From: Chara braunii
Lineage: Eukaryota; Streptophyta; Charophyceae; Charales; Characeae
DNA length: 20,945 nucleotides
Assembly (NCBI GenBank): GCA_003427395.1
Contig: BFEA01000655.1
Location: 15,318 to 36,262 of the forward strand
Direction of reading: 5' to 3'
Positions 1-7,067 of this stretch are shown piece after piece. Position 1 is the first letter of the stretch. Each line of letters starts with the position of its first letter. A program made the position numbers and the translations under genes. The notes beneath the pieces are model-generated. The model was given only the letters and a program-made list of their open reading frames with translations. It made no database searches and was not told the DNA's origin.

Positions 1-71
1 AGGCAGCACAAACACTCTAAGCCTTCTGATTCCTCCCATGAATTGGTCTGGCACTTGGAATTTTATGTACG

Positions 72-95
72 CCTGCTCTTATGAGAGCAAGGCAT
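72..95. repeat. Short hairpin
   Basis: GCC-TGCTCT pairs with AGAGCA-a-GGC around a short TATG loop, giving a 9-bp stem with one bulged base. No RNA family is recognised. The rest of 1-176 shows no convincing gene or repeat. Confidence 0.3.
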
Positions 96-176
96 GTATG
101 CAGACAGAGAAACGCACAAATGTGTGCCTGCAGGTGCGCATCAGACAGCGCAAGAACAGTTGTGCTGCCATGCCTC

Positions 177-199
177 ATTTATTTATTTATTTATTTTAA
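177..199. repeat. (ATTT)n microsatellite
   Basis: About five tandem ATTT units lie directly upstream of the structured repeat at 216-420. The second copy of that repeat, near 19885, is likewise preceded by a simple repeat, (TA)n. Confidence 0.8.
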
Positions 200-215
200 A
201 CAACAACCCCTGCCA

Positions 216-420
216 GTGCTAGTGGTGCTGATACGAGCAGTCACCACTAGCACCCAGGGGAGGGCTCCATCTATTGGTCGGGAGCATCACCTGCTGGAAA
301 ACGGGTCCAGCGTCCCATATACAGAAAATGTGTACATCATATGCAGAGTCTTTTGAGGGGTATAATTATGTGGCCTGCCAGCATTGATTGCCCTGTCTCC
401 CAGGGGATTGACTGCGCAGG
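216..420. repeat. Structured dispersed repeat, copy 1
   Basis: About 200 bp that recur in the same orientation at 19885-20083. This copy opens with a perfect 12-bp inverted repeat (216-227 with 242-253, 14-nt loop). Three smaller stems follow: GCTCC/GGAGC (264-268/281-285), GCTGGA/TCCAGC (293-298/306-311), and a nested CCTG..CAGG hairpin at 374-420 with CCCTG/CAGGG inside. The most conserved block runs from the first hairpin through the shared CTCCATCTATTGGT into GCTGGAAAACGGGTCC. The middle (about 315-370) is diverged. No pol III A/B boxes and no coding potential are visible. It could be a short non-autonomous transposon, a SINE-like unit or a structured RNA; the sequence does not decide. 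Confidence 0.6.
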
Positions 421-667
421 TATGTATGTCTCGAGAAGATTAGCTGGATTAGTATGAGAAACTTTTGTGCGGCCTTTGTTCTCCGTATCTCTTCACCCTC
501 TCAGGAGGGCACCAGATAACCCATTAAGCACTGATACCACTTGAGGGAGAACTTTCTCCGGCCGCTCTTGCTGTCAGGATCCTTCCCCAAGGGGCACCAG
601 GGTTTATGGCCCGATGACCACTGGGTATGAGAATAATTTGTACCCCCTGACAGTACGGAGGAGTTTT
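421..667. other. Unassigned intergenic sequence
   Basis: No long ORF, repeat or RNA gene is recognised. The short open frames on both strands overlap one another and have no recognisable content. Confidence 0.5.
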
Positions 668-953
668 GAGGCTTTGGGCTTGGGTTCATGGTGGGTTAAA
701 AATATATATTTTTGGTGGTAACTTGGGTAGAGTCACAAAAACGACTTATAATTGCAGTATGGGGCAAGATACAGTTTGCAATTGCACTTCGGGGCCCCTA
801 CCTGGCCAGAAAAATGGATCGCATACATTGCCCAAACCGCAATTCGAAACTGTATCCTGGCCCATAGTGCAATTATAACTCATTTTTGTGACTCCGGCGT
901 AGTTTCCCCTCCCCCCAAAAAAAAGAGGCTTGGGCTTGGGTTCATGGTGGGTT
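668..953. mobile_element. Hairpin (MITE-like) element between direct repeats
   Basis: Two 56-bp arms, 730-785 and 839-894, are inverted repeats with about 7 mismatches around a 53-bp loop. Both arms start outward from GAGTCACAAAAA and share TTATAATTGCA and GATACAGTTT. The palindrome is flanked by direct repeats of about 29-30 bp (668-697 and 925-953), both containing CTTGGGTTCATGGTGGGTT. The layout resembles a foldback or MITE-type insertion. Direct repeats this long are unusual for a target site duplication, so they may instead come from local duplication. There is no coding capacity. Confidence 0.6.
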
Positions 954-1228
954 TGTAGTTTGCCCACTGAGAAGTTCCTGGGAGTGCTATTCATGCGCTC
1001 CTGATTTCCACTTGGGGTGCTGGACCGCATTTCCAGCTGGTGCAGCTCCCCACAATGGATTGGAGCCATCTTCTACTGGGGTCTTCCAGGAGGCTGCTCT
1101 TGGGAGCGCAGCCCGTTGAAAAAAAAGGTGCTTTGCGAACGTGCTCCTTCTGACTGTCATGAGAGCATGTGGTTGTACTCAAGTTCAATCTATATGTGGG
1201 CTTATACCCATGTGGTATAGGAGGGCTT

Positions 1229-1289
1229 ANGCCTGNCAGTGTGCGGGTATACGTGGNTATACGNGGGTTTATAATATNGGAAACATCCN
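1229..1289. other. Ambiguous bases (N) in low-quality stretch
   Basis: Single N positions are scattered through about 60 bases of TATACGNGGGT-like sequence. This suggests a collapsed or poorly resolved tandem repeat, so open frames crossing it should not be trusted. Confidence 0.7.
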
Positions 1290-1304
1290 GACAAGCAAGA
1301 GCTG

Positions 1305-1583
1305 GCCATTGCTTACTTCTCTCTTTCTTTTTTTCCAGCTGGTAGTTGCGCGTACTGGGGCCGCCAAGTCCCACTAAACATCCTGGCAAGCCAGAGGTGG
1401 CCATAATTGCTTTACTCCTCTCCCTCTACACTTTTTTTAGTGGACGTACGCTGCGTGTTTTGGAGGTTGCGGCATAACTTCACTTTGCGAGGAATGCCAA
1501 TGCCTTTATCTCATTGCTTGCTTGTCTCTTTCTTTTTTTCATCTGGTAGTTGTGTGTATTGGGGGCCAAGTTCCACTACCGGG
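1305..1583. repeat. Degenerate tandem repeat
   Basis: A block at about 1309-1376 (ATTGCTT, pyrimidine tract, CTGGTAGTTG, GGGG, CCAAGTCCCACTA) recurs at about 1513-1580 with the same order of sub-motifs. A more diverged partial copy lies between them at about 1388-1441. The pyrimidine tract ending TTTTTCCAG resembles a splice acceptor, but no exon follows that I can support. Confidence 0.55.
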
Positions 1584-2272
1584 GTTCAGTCTTCTTTCCG
1601 AGTTTTTTTTTTTGTTGTGGTAAGTACGTTGATGTCACCTTTGAGTATCGAATGGGCAAAAAAAACACGCGTGGGCAAAGAAAACCGCGCCGAGTTCGAA
1701 AAGGCAACGGAAGTATTGACGGCTGTGGTGTCAGACCAGGTGTCATATTTACAGGGGTCGGCCGTGGTGTCAGAGGGGGAAACAAAAAAAGAGAGAAAAA
1801 GGCCCAATGGATACTTTTGGACCTAAATTTTGCTCATTTCGAGTTGGCGCATGGTTCTTTGCGGCCGCAAGTTTTTTTTGCCCTTAGGGTTTCAAAACAT
1901 GCTGCATCCGCCGTTTTTCTCTTTTTTTCCCCCTCTAATCAGGGGCAAGCAAAGAAAAACATTTCAGTGAACCAATATGCATGGTGGGCTTGGCAGGCAG
2001 CGCAGGCAACAGGGAGACTCCCAATGGTACCCAGTCATTGTGTACTACCACCTGCTTCCCCCTCCCCATTCTCCACACTCAGAGCCCCCCTTCAAGGTGG
2101 CCACAGTGGGGCCATCAGATGTATAGGGTCGGATGGCAGGGAAAAGAAAATAAAAATCGGAAGGCAGGGAAAAATAAAAATAAAATGCGGATGGCAGGAA
2201 CCTTTTGACAACTTGAAAGTAAGTCTAACCCCCCCCTACCGTTTTCACCCGAATAGAACACCCGGTCATTAG
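1550..2272 (+). CDS. Unrecognised 240-codon open frame (doubtful)
   Basis: The longest open frame in the left flank. The predicted product has a Lys/Arg-rich stretch after an internal Met near residue 35 (sequence begins MGKKNTRGQRKPRRVRKG), then no recognisable domain. It runs through the tandem repeat at 2131-2202 and ends inside the hairpin at 2235-2347. A second open frame (1407-1826) overlaps it in another phase, and neither shows family similarity that I know. There is no TATA or intron evidence. It is most likely a chance opening in A-rich DNA. A transcript crossing 1650-1850 would change that view. Confidence 0.15.
   Translation: MCVLGAKFHYRGSVFFPSFFFCCGKYVDVTFEYRMGKKNTRGQRKPRRVRKGNGSIDGCGVRPGVIFTGVGRGVRGGNKKREKKAQWILLDLNFAHFELAHGSLRPQVFFALRVSKHAASAVFLFFSPSNQGQAKKNISVNQYAWWAWQAAQATGRLPMVPSHCVLPPASPSPFSTLRAPLQGGHSGAIRCIGSDGREKKIKIGRQGKIKIKCGWQEPFDNLKVSLTPPYRFHPNRTPGH
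2131..2202. repeat. About 29-bp tandem repeat, 2.5 copies
   Basis: Units start GGATGGCAGGGAAAA (2131), GGAAGGCAGGGAAAA (2159) and GGATGGCAGG (2189), separated by A-rich spacers containing ATAAAAAT. Confidence 0.7.
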
Positions 2273-2347
2273 AGCTGCATTTGGCCCACCTTTCAGTCCA
2301 GATGCGGCGATAATGACCGGGCGTTGTATTCGGGTGAAGACGGTAGG
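2235..2347. mobile_element. Near-perfect 113-bp palindrome (MITE-like)
   Basis: The 50-bp arms 2235-2284 and 2298-2347 are inverted repeats around a 13-nt loop. The outer 37 bp have only about 3 mismatches, beginning CCTACCGT and containing TTCACCCGAATA and CCCGGTCATTA. Such a fold is typical of foldback or MITE elements. No flanking target duplication is obvious, and there is no coding capacity. Confidence 0.6.
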
Positions 2348-2365
2348 GACTTGGGCAATGTTCCA

Positions 2366-2424
2366 CCGCAGGCCCTCCCTTGGGCATAGGAATAATGTGC
2401 CCATTCCCAAGGGAGGGCCTGCGG
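2366..2424. repeat. Perfect 19-bp hairpin
   Basis: The arms 2366-2384 (CCGCAGGCCCTCCCTTGGG) and 2406-2424 are exact reverse complements with a 21-nt loop. It lies 18 bp from the previous palindrome, so the two may be parts of one composite element. Confidence 0.75.
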
Positions 2425-2549
2425 GACTGGGTACAGGGGGAGTAATTTGGCGGAGGGGAAAAGTTGGGTACTGGGAGGGTACTGGGTATAGATGCAAGAT
2501 GCAAAATGAGCACTGAGTGCGGGAATACGGGCAAATTGAATTCCCATGC

Positions 2550-2606
2550 CTGTTTTTTTTTTGTTTTTTTTCTGTTTTTGCTTTTTTTGGCCTTCACACA
2601 ATTTTT
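2550..2606 (-). repeat. A-rich tract (T-rich on plus)
   Basis: Several T runs on the plus strand read as an A-rich tail on the minus strand. It could be the tail of an old retroposed sequence, but the upstream minus-strand body (2607-3226) is not recognisable. Confidence 0.4.
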
Positions 2607-2639
2607 CTTCACAGCTTTCAACATAGAGAATTTTGGCCC

Positions 2640-2735
2640 TTGCCCTCTCTTAACTACTGCGACTATGGGCTTCGTTAGACCCTCCTTGGAAATCCGATTT
2701 TTAGGAAATCGGCGTCGTTACTCTGCATCCTAATT
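2640..2735 (-). repeat. Dispersed repeat, copy inverted relative to 18735-18835
   Basis: Read on the minus strand, this segment matches 18735-18835 on the plus strand in ordered blocks: GAATTAGGAYGC, GTAACGA..CGCCGA, then AAGGAGGGTCTAA and GCCC. It contains, at 2687-2720, a diverged version of the 33-bp unit found at 18752-18784 and 19265-19297. It lies outside the LTR element, so it is host repeat DNA present on both sides in opposite orientation. Confidence 0.5.
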
Positions 2736-3020
2736 CACCAAATTCCTTGAATGAATGTGAAAACGCTCCCGAGAGATTTCCTTGAATTCTTCAGGATCCC
2801 CAGCCAAAACGTCCTTGGACAAGAGGTCCTCGTGAGGTCCCTTGGGTTCAAGGAGCCGCGATTGACGGAGTGTTCTGGAGCGAGCGCCGACAGGAAAGTT
2901 TGGAATCGATGTTGGTGTACAGGTCGTCTGTGGTCCATTGGGCGGAGCCCGACAGGCCCCCAACGACCTTCCACTGTCACCATTGGCGTGGAAATGCGTG
3001 GGGTGGTTCTTCAGCTCCAA
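2730..3020 (-). CDS. Unrecognised 96-codon open frame (doubtful)
   Basis: The C-terminal half of the product is hydrophilic and rich in charged residues (for example GDPEEFKEISRERFHIHSRN). It has a more protein-like composition than other frames here, but no family is recognised. No promoter or splice structure is clear. The A-rich tract at 2550-2606 lies downstream on the same strand. It could be a gene or retrogene remnant, or chance. Confidence 0.15.
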   Translation of the reverse strand: MELKNHPTHFHANGDSGRSLGACRAPPNGPQTTCTPTSIPNFPVGARSRTLRQSRLLEPKGPHEDLLSKDVLAGDPEEFKEISRERFHIHSRNLVN

Positions 3021-3442
3021 GGCGCTTCACGAAGCAGGGTTTTCCATGCACGCGTCGCCGGTCGTGGTGTTCAACGATCAAATTTTCTTATTTCTCTACA
3101 AGCGATGTTGAAGCACTGTTGGTCGATTGCAGGCATCTGCCTAGCATGTTTTGTCGGCTATTGTCGGGCGCATTGATGCAACCTGTGTTTGGTACATGCC
3201 TCGCATGCTGGGATTCATGGCAGACATGTGACACGCTAACCTCACGCCCTGTTCTGTCTTCCGTTCGGAGTGCTAAGGGTGCGGAAAGAGGGCGCAGGAA
3301 AACAGCAAGATGGGGTGTGCCAAGGATTTTTGGAAAAATTGAGTGTGGGGACACAGACAGAACTGCAATCCCCCATGTTGGTCCGATGAAGTAAGTCAGT
3401 TGCTTTCGCGCGGGCACGGCGCGTAAAGAGAAAAATCCAAAT

Positions 3443-3991
3443 TCAATCCAAAAAGTATTGTCGAACTTCCCACCGCGCTACGGCTCTTCGTTTAGAGCGA
3501 AAGGGCTTCGGTACACTCCGCGTGTCCTGTTTCCGTATCAAGTCCCGTCGTCGCTCGTTGGTTAGTTCCGAGTCCGACGTGGAGGGTCTCAGCCGCGTGG
3601 CTCTTTCCTTGTGCTCGTCTTCACTCCGCATTCGGTAGTGGAAGCCCTTTGATTCATAGCGGTCGAAACGCTGGCACTCAGTGCACAGGGTTCGAGGCCA
3701 ATGGGGCGCCACTGCCGTCCACTGAATGACGATCAGCTCGTTAAATAGCAACAACACTGAGTAAGGCGGGAAGTGTGTATCGACAATGGCAAAGCCCGCG
3801 TCCACGAATCCAGAACAACGATTTTCGGGAGGGAAGTAATATCGCTCGCCGATCCGTGCGACAGCTTCTCGTACGTCCCACTCGCAAACACGTGTCCTTT
3901 CCTCGTTATAAGGGAAGGGGCGCGTTGGCGTGGGAGATACGGGAGGCTGGCGCCCAATCGAGGTGCGGTCGTCAGTCCACATATCATTCAA
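3443..3991 (-). CDS. LTR-internal open frame (3' LTR copy), unknown
   Basis: A 182-codon frame in the element's sense orientation starting MNDMWTDDRTSIGRQPPV. The same frame is open in the other LTR at 15127-15624 (165 codons). The copies align from the start for about 145 residues and diverge at the C-terminus because of a small indel. The protein has several Cys/Trp residues and a basic C-terminal end, but no family is recognised. In the conserved part I count about 10 amino-acid replacements against about 4 silent changes, which fits neutral drift after insertion. It lies downstream of the LTR TATA box, so it would be in the transcribed leader. Confidence 0.25.
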   Translation of the reverse strand: MNDMWTDDRTSIGRQPPVSPTPTRPFPYNEERTRVCEWDVREAVARIGERYYFPPENRCSGFVDAGFAIVDTHFPPYSVLLLFNELIVIQWTAVAPHWPRTLCTECQRFDRYESKGFHYRMRSEDEHKERATRLRPSTSDSELTNERRRDLIRKQDTRSVPKPFRSKRRAVARWEVRQYFLD

Positions 3992-4063
3992 TCAAAATGA
4001 GTTTGCAAAAACCCTGAGACGTCATCAAAAAGCACAATCGTAAAAACCAACTAATATTTTCCT

Positions 4064-4123
4064 TCCTTTCGACACGAGAGAAGCATGGTACAGTCCTTTC
4101 GACACGAGAGAAGCATGGAACAG
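4064..4123. repeat. 30-bp tandem duplication private to the 3' LTR
   Basis: Two adjacent units starting TCCTTTCGACACGAGAGAAG (4064-4093 and 4094-4123) differ at one base. The 5' LTR has a single unit near 15700-15725. Confidence 0.85.
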
Positions 4124-5101
4124 AACGCGTATAACCATGCAGGAATCGGGTTGGAGTTGTGAGGGACCAACCCGCGACTCAGGCTCAGCAGGCCAGATCG
4201 TCGTAAATTCGAGGCGCCTTGCTCTTTCGAGGCTGCCCTACAGACTGGCTGCAGATGTCGTGTAGTATAAGGCAGATGGCATGCGCAGTGCAATTCAGAA
4301 CGACAGATCTAAACACTCTTGCATTCTCGAATCAAGATCTCGTCGAACTCTGGGTCTAATCAACACAAAATTCACATACAAGCATTTTCCTTTCTATGCA
4401 TACATCCACTGTGGAAGGTGCGAAAACGACAATGGGGCATCAACTCCCTCCACAAATCATAAACAAATTGGGGAATTGTACACACGCATCCACCGTTCAC
4501 AAGACAAGATGATTGAGTTCCTTTGTATCCGGGGATTACCCAGGAAACTAATGGAAGAGTTCCGCAAGAAGTTCTTCCGCACAGAAAATCACAAGGATTC
4601 ACTTCTGTTCACAAGAGAGACAGACTCATAACACAGCGTCATTCAGATCAGAGGGAGAAAGGGAAGAGATGGGCGATAAATGTTGAGATACGAGACACTG
4701 GAATCCGACAAGAGAACATTCGGCTTCACAGCCATGAACTCACAAAAAAAAAAAATGATCCGCAACAATGAAGGCGCATTCGCCGTGAAATTCCAATATG
4801 GTCCAGGCCCCTGGGCCAATCATCCACTCAACTCCAATTACCGATCCTCATACCCGCACCGACGATCCCGGTCGTCGCGTGCTAACTTCCGCCGCTGCGA
4901 TCGTCACCCCGTTGACGCAAGCTCGACACAGCTCGTCCGGATCCCACAGTCCGTCGTGGCGATCAAGCGTGCAACCGGCCAGCCTACGGTCAGCCCGTCA
5001 GGACTTTTCGACTCGCACCAAACGCATCACCTAGCCACTGCTTCCCGAAAGCTGGCTTGCGAGTTGAAAACGCAAGGGAGATTTGCGGGCGTGCTTGCGG
5101 A

Positions 5102-5108
5102 ATTTATA
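5102..5108 (-). promoter_or_regulatory. Putative LTR TATA box (3' LTR)
   Basis: TATAAAT on the minus strand, conserved at 16795-16801 in the 5' LTR. It lies about 900 bp into the LTR from its U3 end, which implies a long R-U5 of about 1.8 kb. CCAAT motifs lie about 120-180 bp upstream. Confidence 0.45.
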
Positions 5109-5228
5109 GTTGCGAGAAAGAAGACAGACAGGGGAGAAGACAGAGGGGAAATCGAGGTGTAGGACGAGAAGATTTAGCGAGGGGTGCTCAAGGAAAGCCA
5201 TGTTGATCCTTTGGAACCCAATGTTCGG

Positions 5229-5286
5229 CCAATCAGATTCGTCGCGCAATAGTAGGAAGATCCTTTTACTCAACGCGTCTGATTGG
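5229..5286. promoter_or_regulatory. Inverted pair of CCAAT boxes (3' LTR)
   Basis: CCAATCAGA at 5229-5237 and its exact reverse complement TCTGATTGG at 5278-5286. The pair is preserved in the 5' LTR (16922-16930 and 16968-16976) although the spacer differs by 3 bp. CCAAT elements upstream of a TATA box suit NF-Y-type activation; that role is inferred. Confidence 0.45.
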
Positions 5287-6000
5287 TGAGCGGGGATAAT
5301 CGAAGGATCAACTGGGCTTTGCGAGCCAAGGTTGAAGAGGAGAGAAGGAAAGAGGCGCGAGAAGCAACGCGAGACGGGTCTGAGATTCAAATGATCAAGA
5401 AAGGAAAACAGGCGCGAAAAGAGCAGAGAGAGGGAAAACAGTTGCTAGGAGACGAAGAGGAGGGGGAAGGGAGAGAGAAGAGAGCACGGGGGAAGAATGA
5501 CGTGGGAAATAAGGAGGAGGAAGCTCGCATGCGTGGCATCGACAACAAGAGAAAAAGACACCAAAACAGTTACAGCTTGCCCACGTCCTAAACTAATTCA
5601 AAAATTGAAATCACCATATCCGCGCGCGAAAGTCGACGCGGGAAAAGAAAGTCCTATGTCGATCCGTATTCCCACAAAATTCCTAGATTTTTCTCCGACG
5701 TGACCGAGAACATTCATGCACAGAAAAAAAAAAGGACACGTCAGGTTTCGCTTATTCCGGAATTCCTAACTGTCGAGCCCGATTCCTAGTGCCCTCGCTA
5801 GGACGCACGCAATTTCCCATGCATTTCCCGAATTACAAAAAGTAGAATTCCAAGAATCAATAGAACCTCCGAAAAATGGGGCCCTGAACAAGGCACCTGA
5901 AATCAAGAAAAGCGACGGGGGCTTTGTTGGGTCAGTATGGTACAAAAGAGGGAATTAAGTCAAGGGGTACGAAAGATAGCACGGGGTCGGGAAGTGGTTC

Positions 6001-6014
6001 GTCACATATGTGAC
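6001..6014. repeat. 14-bp perfect palindrome at the LTR/internal junction
   Basis: GTCACATATGTGAC spans the inner edge of the 3' LTR. The LTR terminal GTCACA is followed by TA and an inverted TGTGAC. In the 5' LTR the equivalent outer end is followed by unrelated flank. Confidence 0.7.
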
Positions 6015-7067
6015 GCGCAGGGGGTTCCAAAACTATAAGATCTCCTGATTGCATGAAACCTCGAACAAAGGAAGTGAGAGGAGACGAAGAAGCAGGAAGA
6101 GGAGAAACTTAGATCAGCACAATCCACATCAGCAGAGAAAACTGAGCCGGGATGTGGGTTAACGACAACATCAGTGGCAAGATCCCCGTGATGCATGCCG
6201 GCTCGTGCTGTTTCGGATCCCATCCTTTGCAGTTCTGTCATATGCAACCCCCTGCCCTTTAAACTCCAGAGATCGTCCAGGTGGCACCATCATGGTCCAT
6301 CAGGTCTCCGTGTGCTCTGCACTCCCAGTCCAGGGCAATCCGTCGAATCAGAGCATGTGTTGACGTCATCGCCAATGGCGTGATCTTCGCGAAACTGCTG
6401 ATTCGTGCTGCTCGGGGGATATGTGTCGATCTCTCCAGTCGATCGCCATGGAGAGACCTCCATATGCCACTTACCGTGAAAACGAGTGTGGATGTCATCC
6501 AGTGTGGCAATCCTAACTACCTAATCCCTCAGAACGGTCATTGACAAGAAGAGAGTGGGATGCGCCGCCGTCGTGACACGTGGCTGGTACCAGTGCCGCG
6601 TAGGAATGGGAAAGTAGACATTGTACATGGAGGGGTGCCGACGGGGAGGGCTGGGGGGGAAGTGGGGGTAAGTAGAGGTCCATCCCCTCCACTGTCACTG
6701 GAAGCTCCTCGTAGCGGATGATCCGGTGAAAGCAGGGAAATCGGTCGCCATTGTGAGGGAGGGAGGCGAGGTAGTCGGGGTAGAGGGTGGAAAAAGTGCG
6801 GAAGAGCGCCGCGCGAAATAGCTCGTGATTGCGGCATGCGGGATAGTTCTTGTGATCACGCAGTAGACTTCTACTGCGTTGCTCTGCTCCCACGCCACAC
6901 TAAACAAAAGAACATGCAAACAAAAGACGGGAGTTGCGCATTGAAGGGAAGGATGGGGATGGACGATGACAGCGAGGCGGGTGGAGTAGAAGTGATGGAA
7001 GGTATTGGGAGGGAAGGGGTTGTGAATGAAGGTGACAGGGGTAGAGATTTGGCTGAGGGTGAGGTAA
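6007..7067 (-). other. Element 3' region between acidic ORF and 3' LTR
   Basis: About 1 kb after the acidic ORF's stop. It contains one coding-like minus-strand frame at 6513-6893, annotated separately. A purine-rich plus-strand stretch lies at about 6060-6115. No polypurine tract is adjacent to the LTR on the minus strand, where one is expected for plus-strand priming. The sequence next to the LTR reads CCCCTGCGCGTCACATA on that strand. Confidence 0.5.
6513..6893 (-). CDS. Possible small ORF in element 3' region, unknown
   Basis: A 126-codon frame on the element's coding strand. Its central part looks protein-like (RTFSTLYPDYLASLPHNGDR followed soon by RIIRYEELPVTVEG), then a proline-rich stretch (residues about 75-90). 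No domain is recognised. It lies downstream of the acidic ORF's stop in a different phase, so it may be a separate short ORF or a remnant of a longer 3' reading frame. Confidence 0.25.
   Translation of the reverse strand: MGAEQRSRSLLRDHKNYPACRNHELFRAALFRTFSTLYPDYLASLPHNGDRFPCFHRIIRYEELPVTVEGMDLYLPPLPPQPSPSAPLHVQCLLSHSYAALVPATCHDGGASHSLLVNDRSEGLGS

Larger units (their letters stand above)
3227..6006 (-). repeat. 3' LTR
   Basis: Direct repeat of 14856-17679. It begins TGTGACACGC and ends CGTCACA on the plus strand, giving the TG..CA termini and a 6-bp terminal inverted repeat TGTGAC/GTCACA expected of an LTR. Homology to the other LTR is clear from 3238. The outermost 11 bp are absent from the 5' LTR. 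A private 30-bp tandem duplication lies at 4064-4123, and a block at about 4635-4702 is replaced by different sequence in the 5' LTR. In 413 bp compared by eye (3579-3991), about 15 differences were seen, mostly transitions. Confidence 0.92.

Noticed and set aside
1320-1345. Splice acceptor (pyrimidine tract then CAG)
   Set aside because: It lies in a degenerate tandem repeat whose other copies lack the AG, and no coding exon follows.
3685-3700. tRNA gene or pol III B box in the LTR (GGTTCGAGGCC)
   Set aside because: It resembles a B box, but I found no cloverleaf, acceptor pairing or A box at the right distance.
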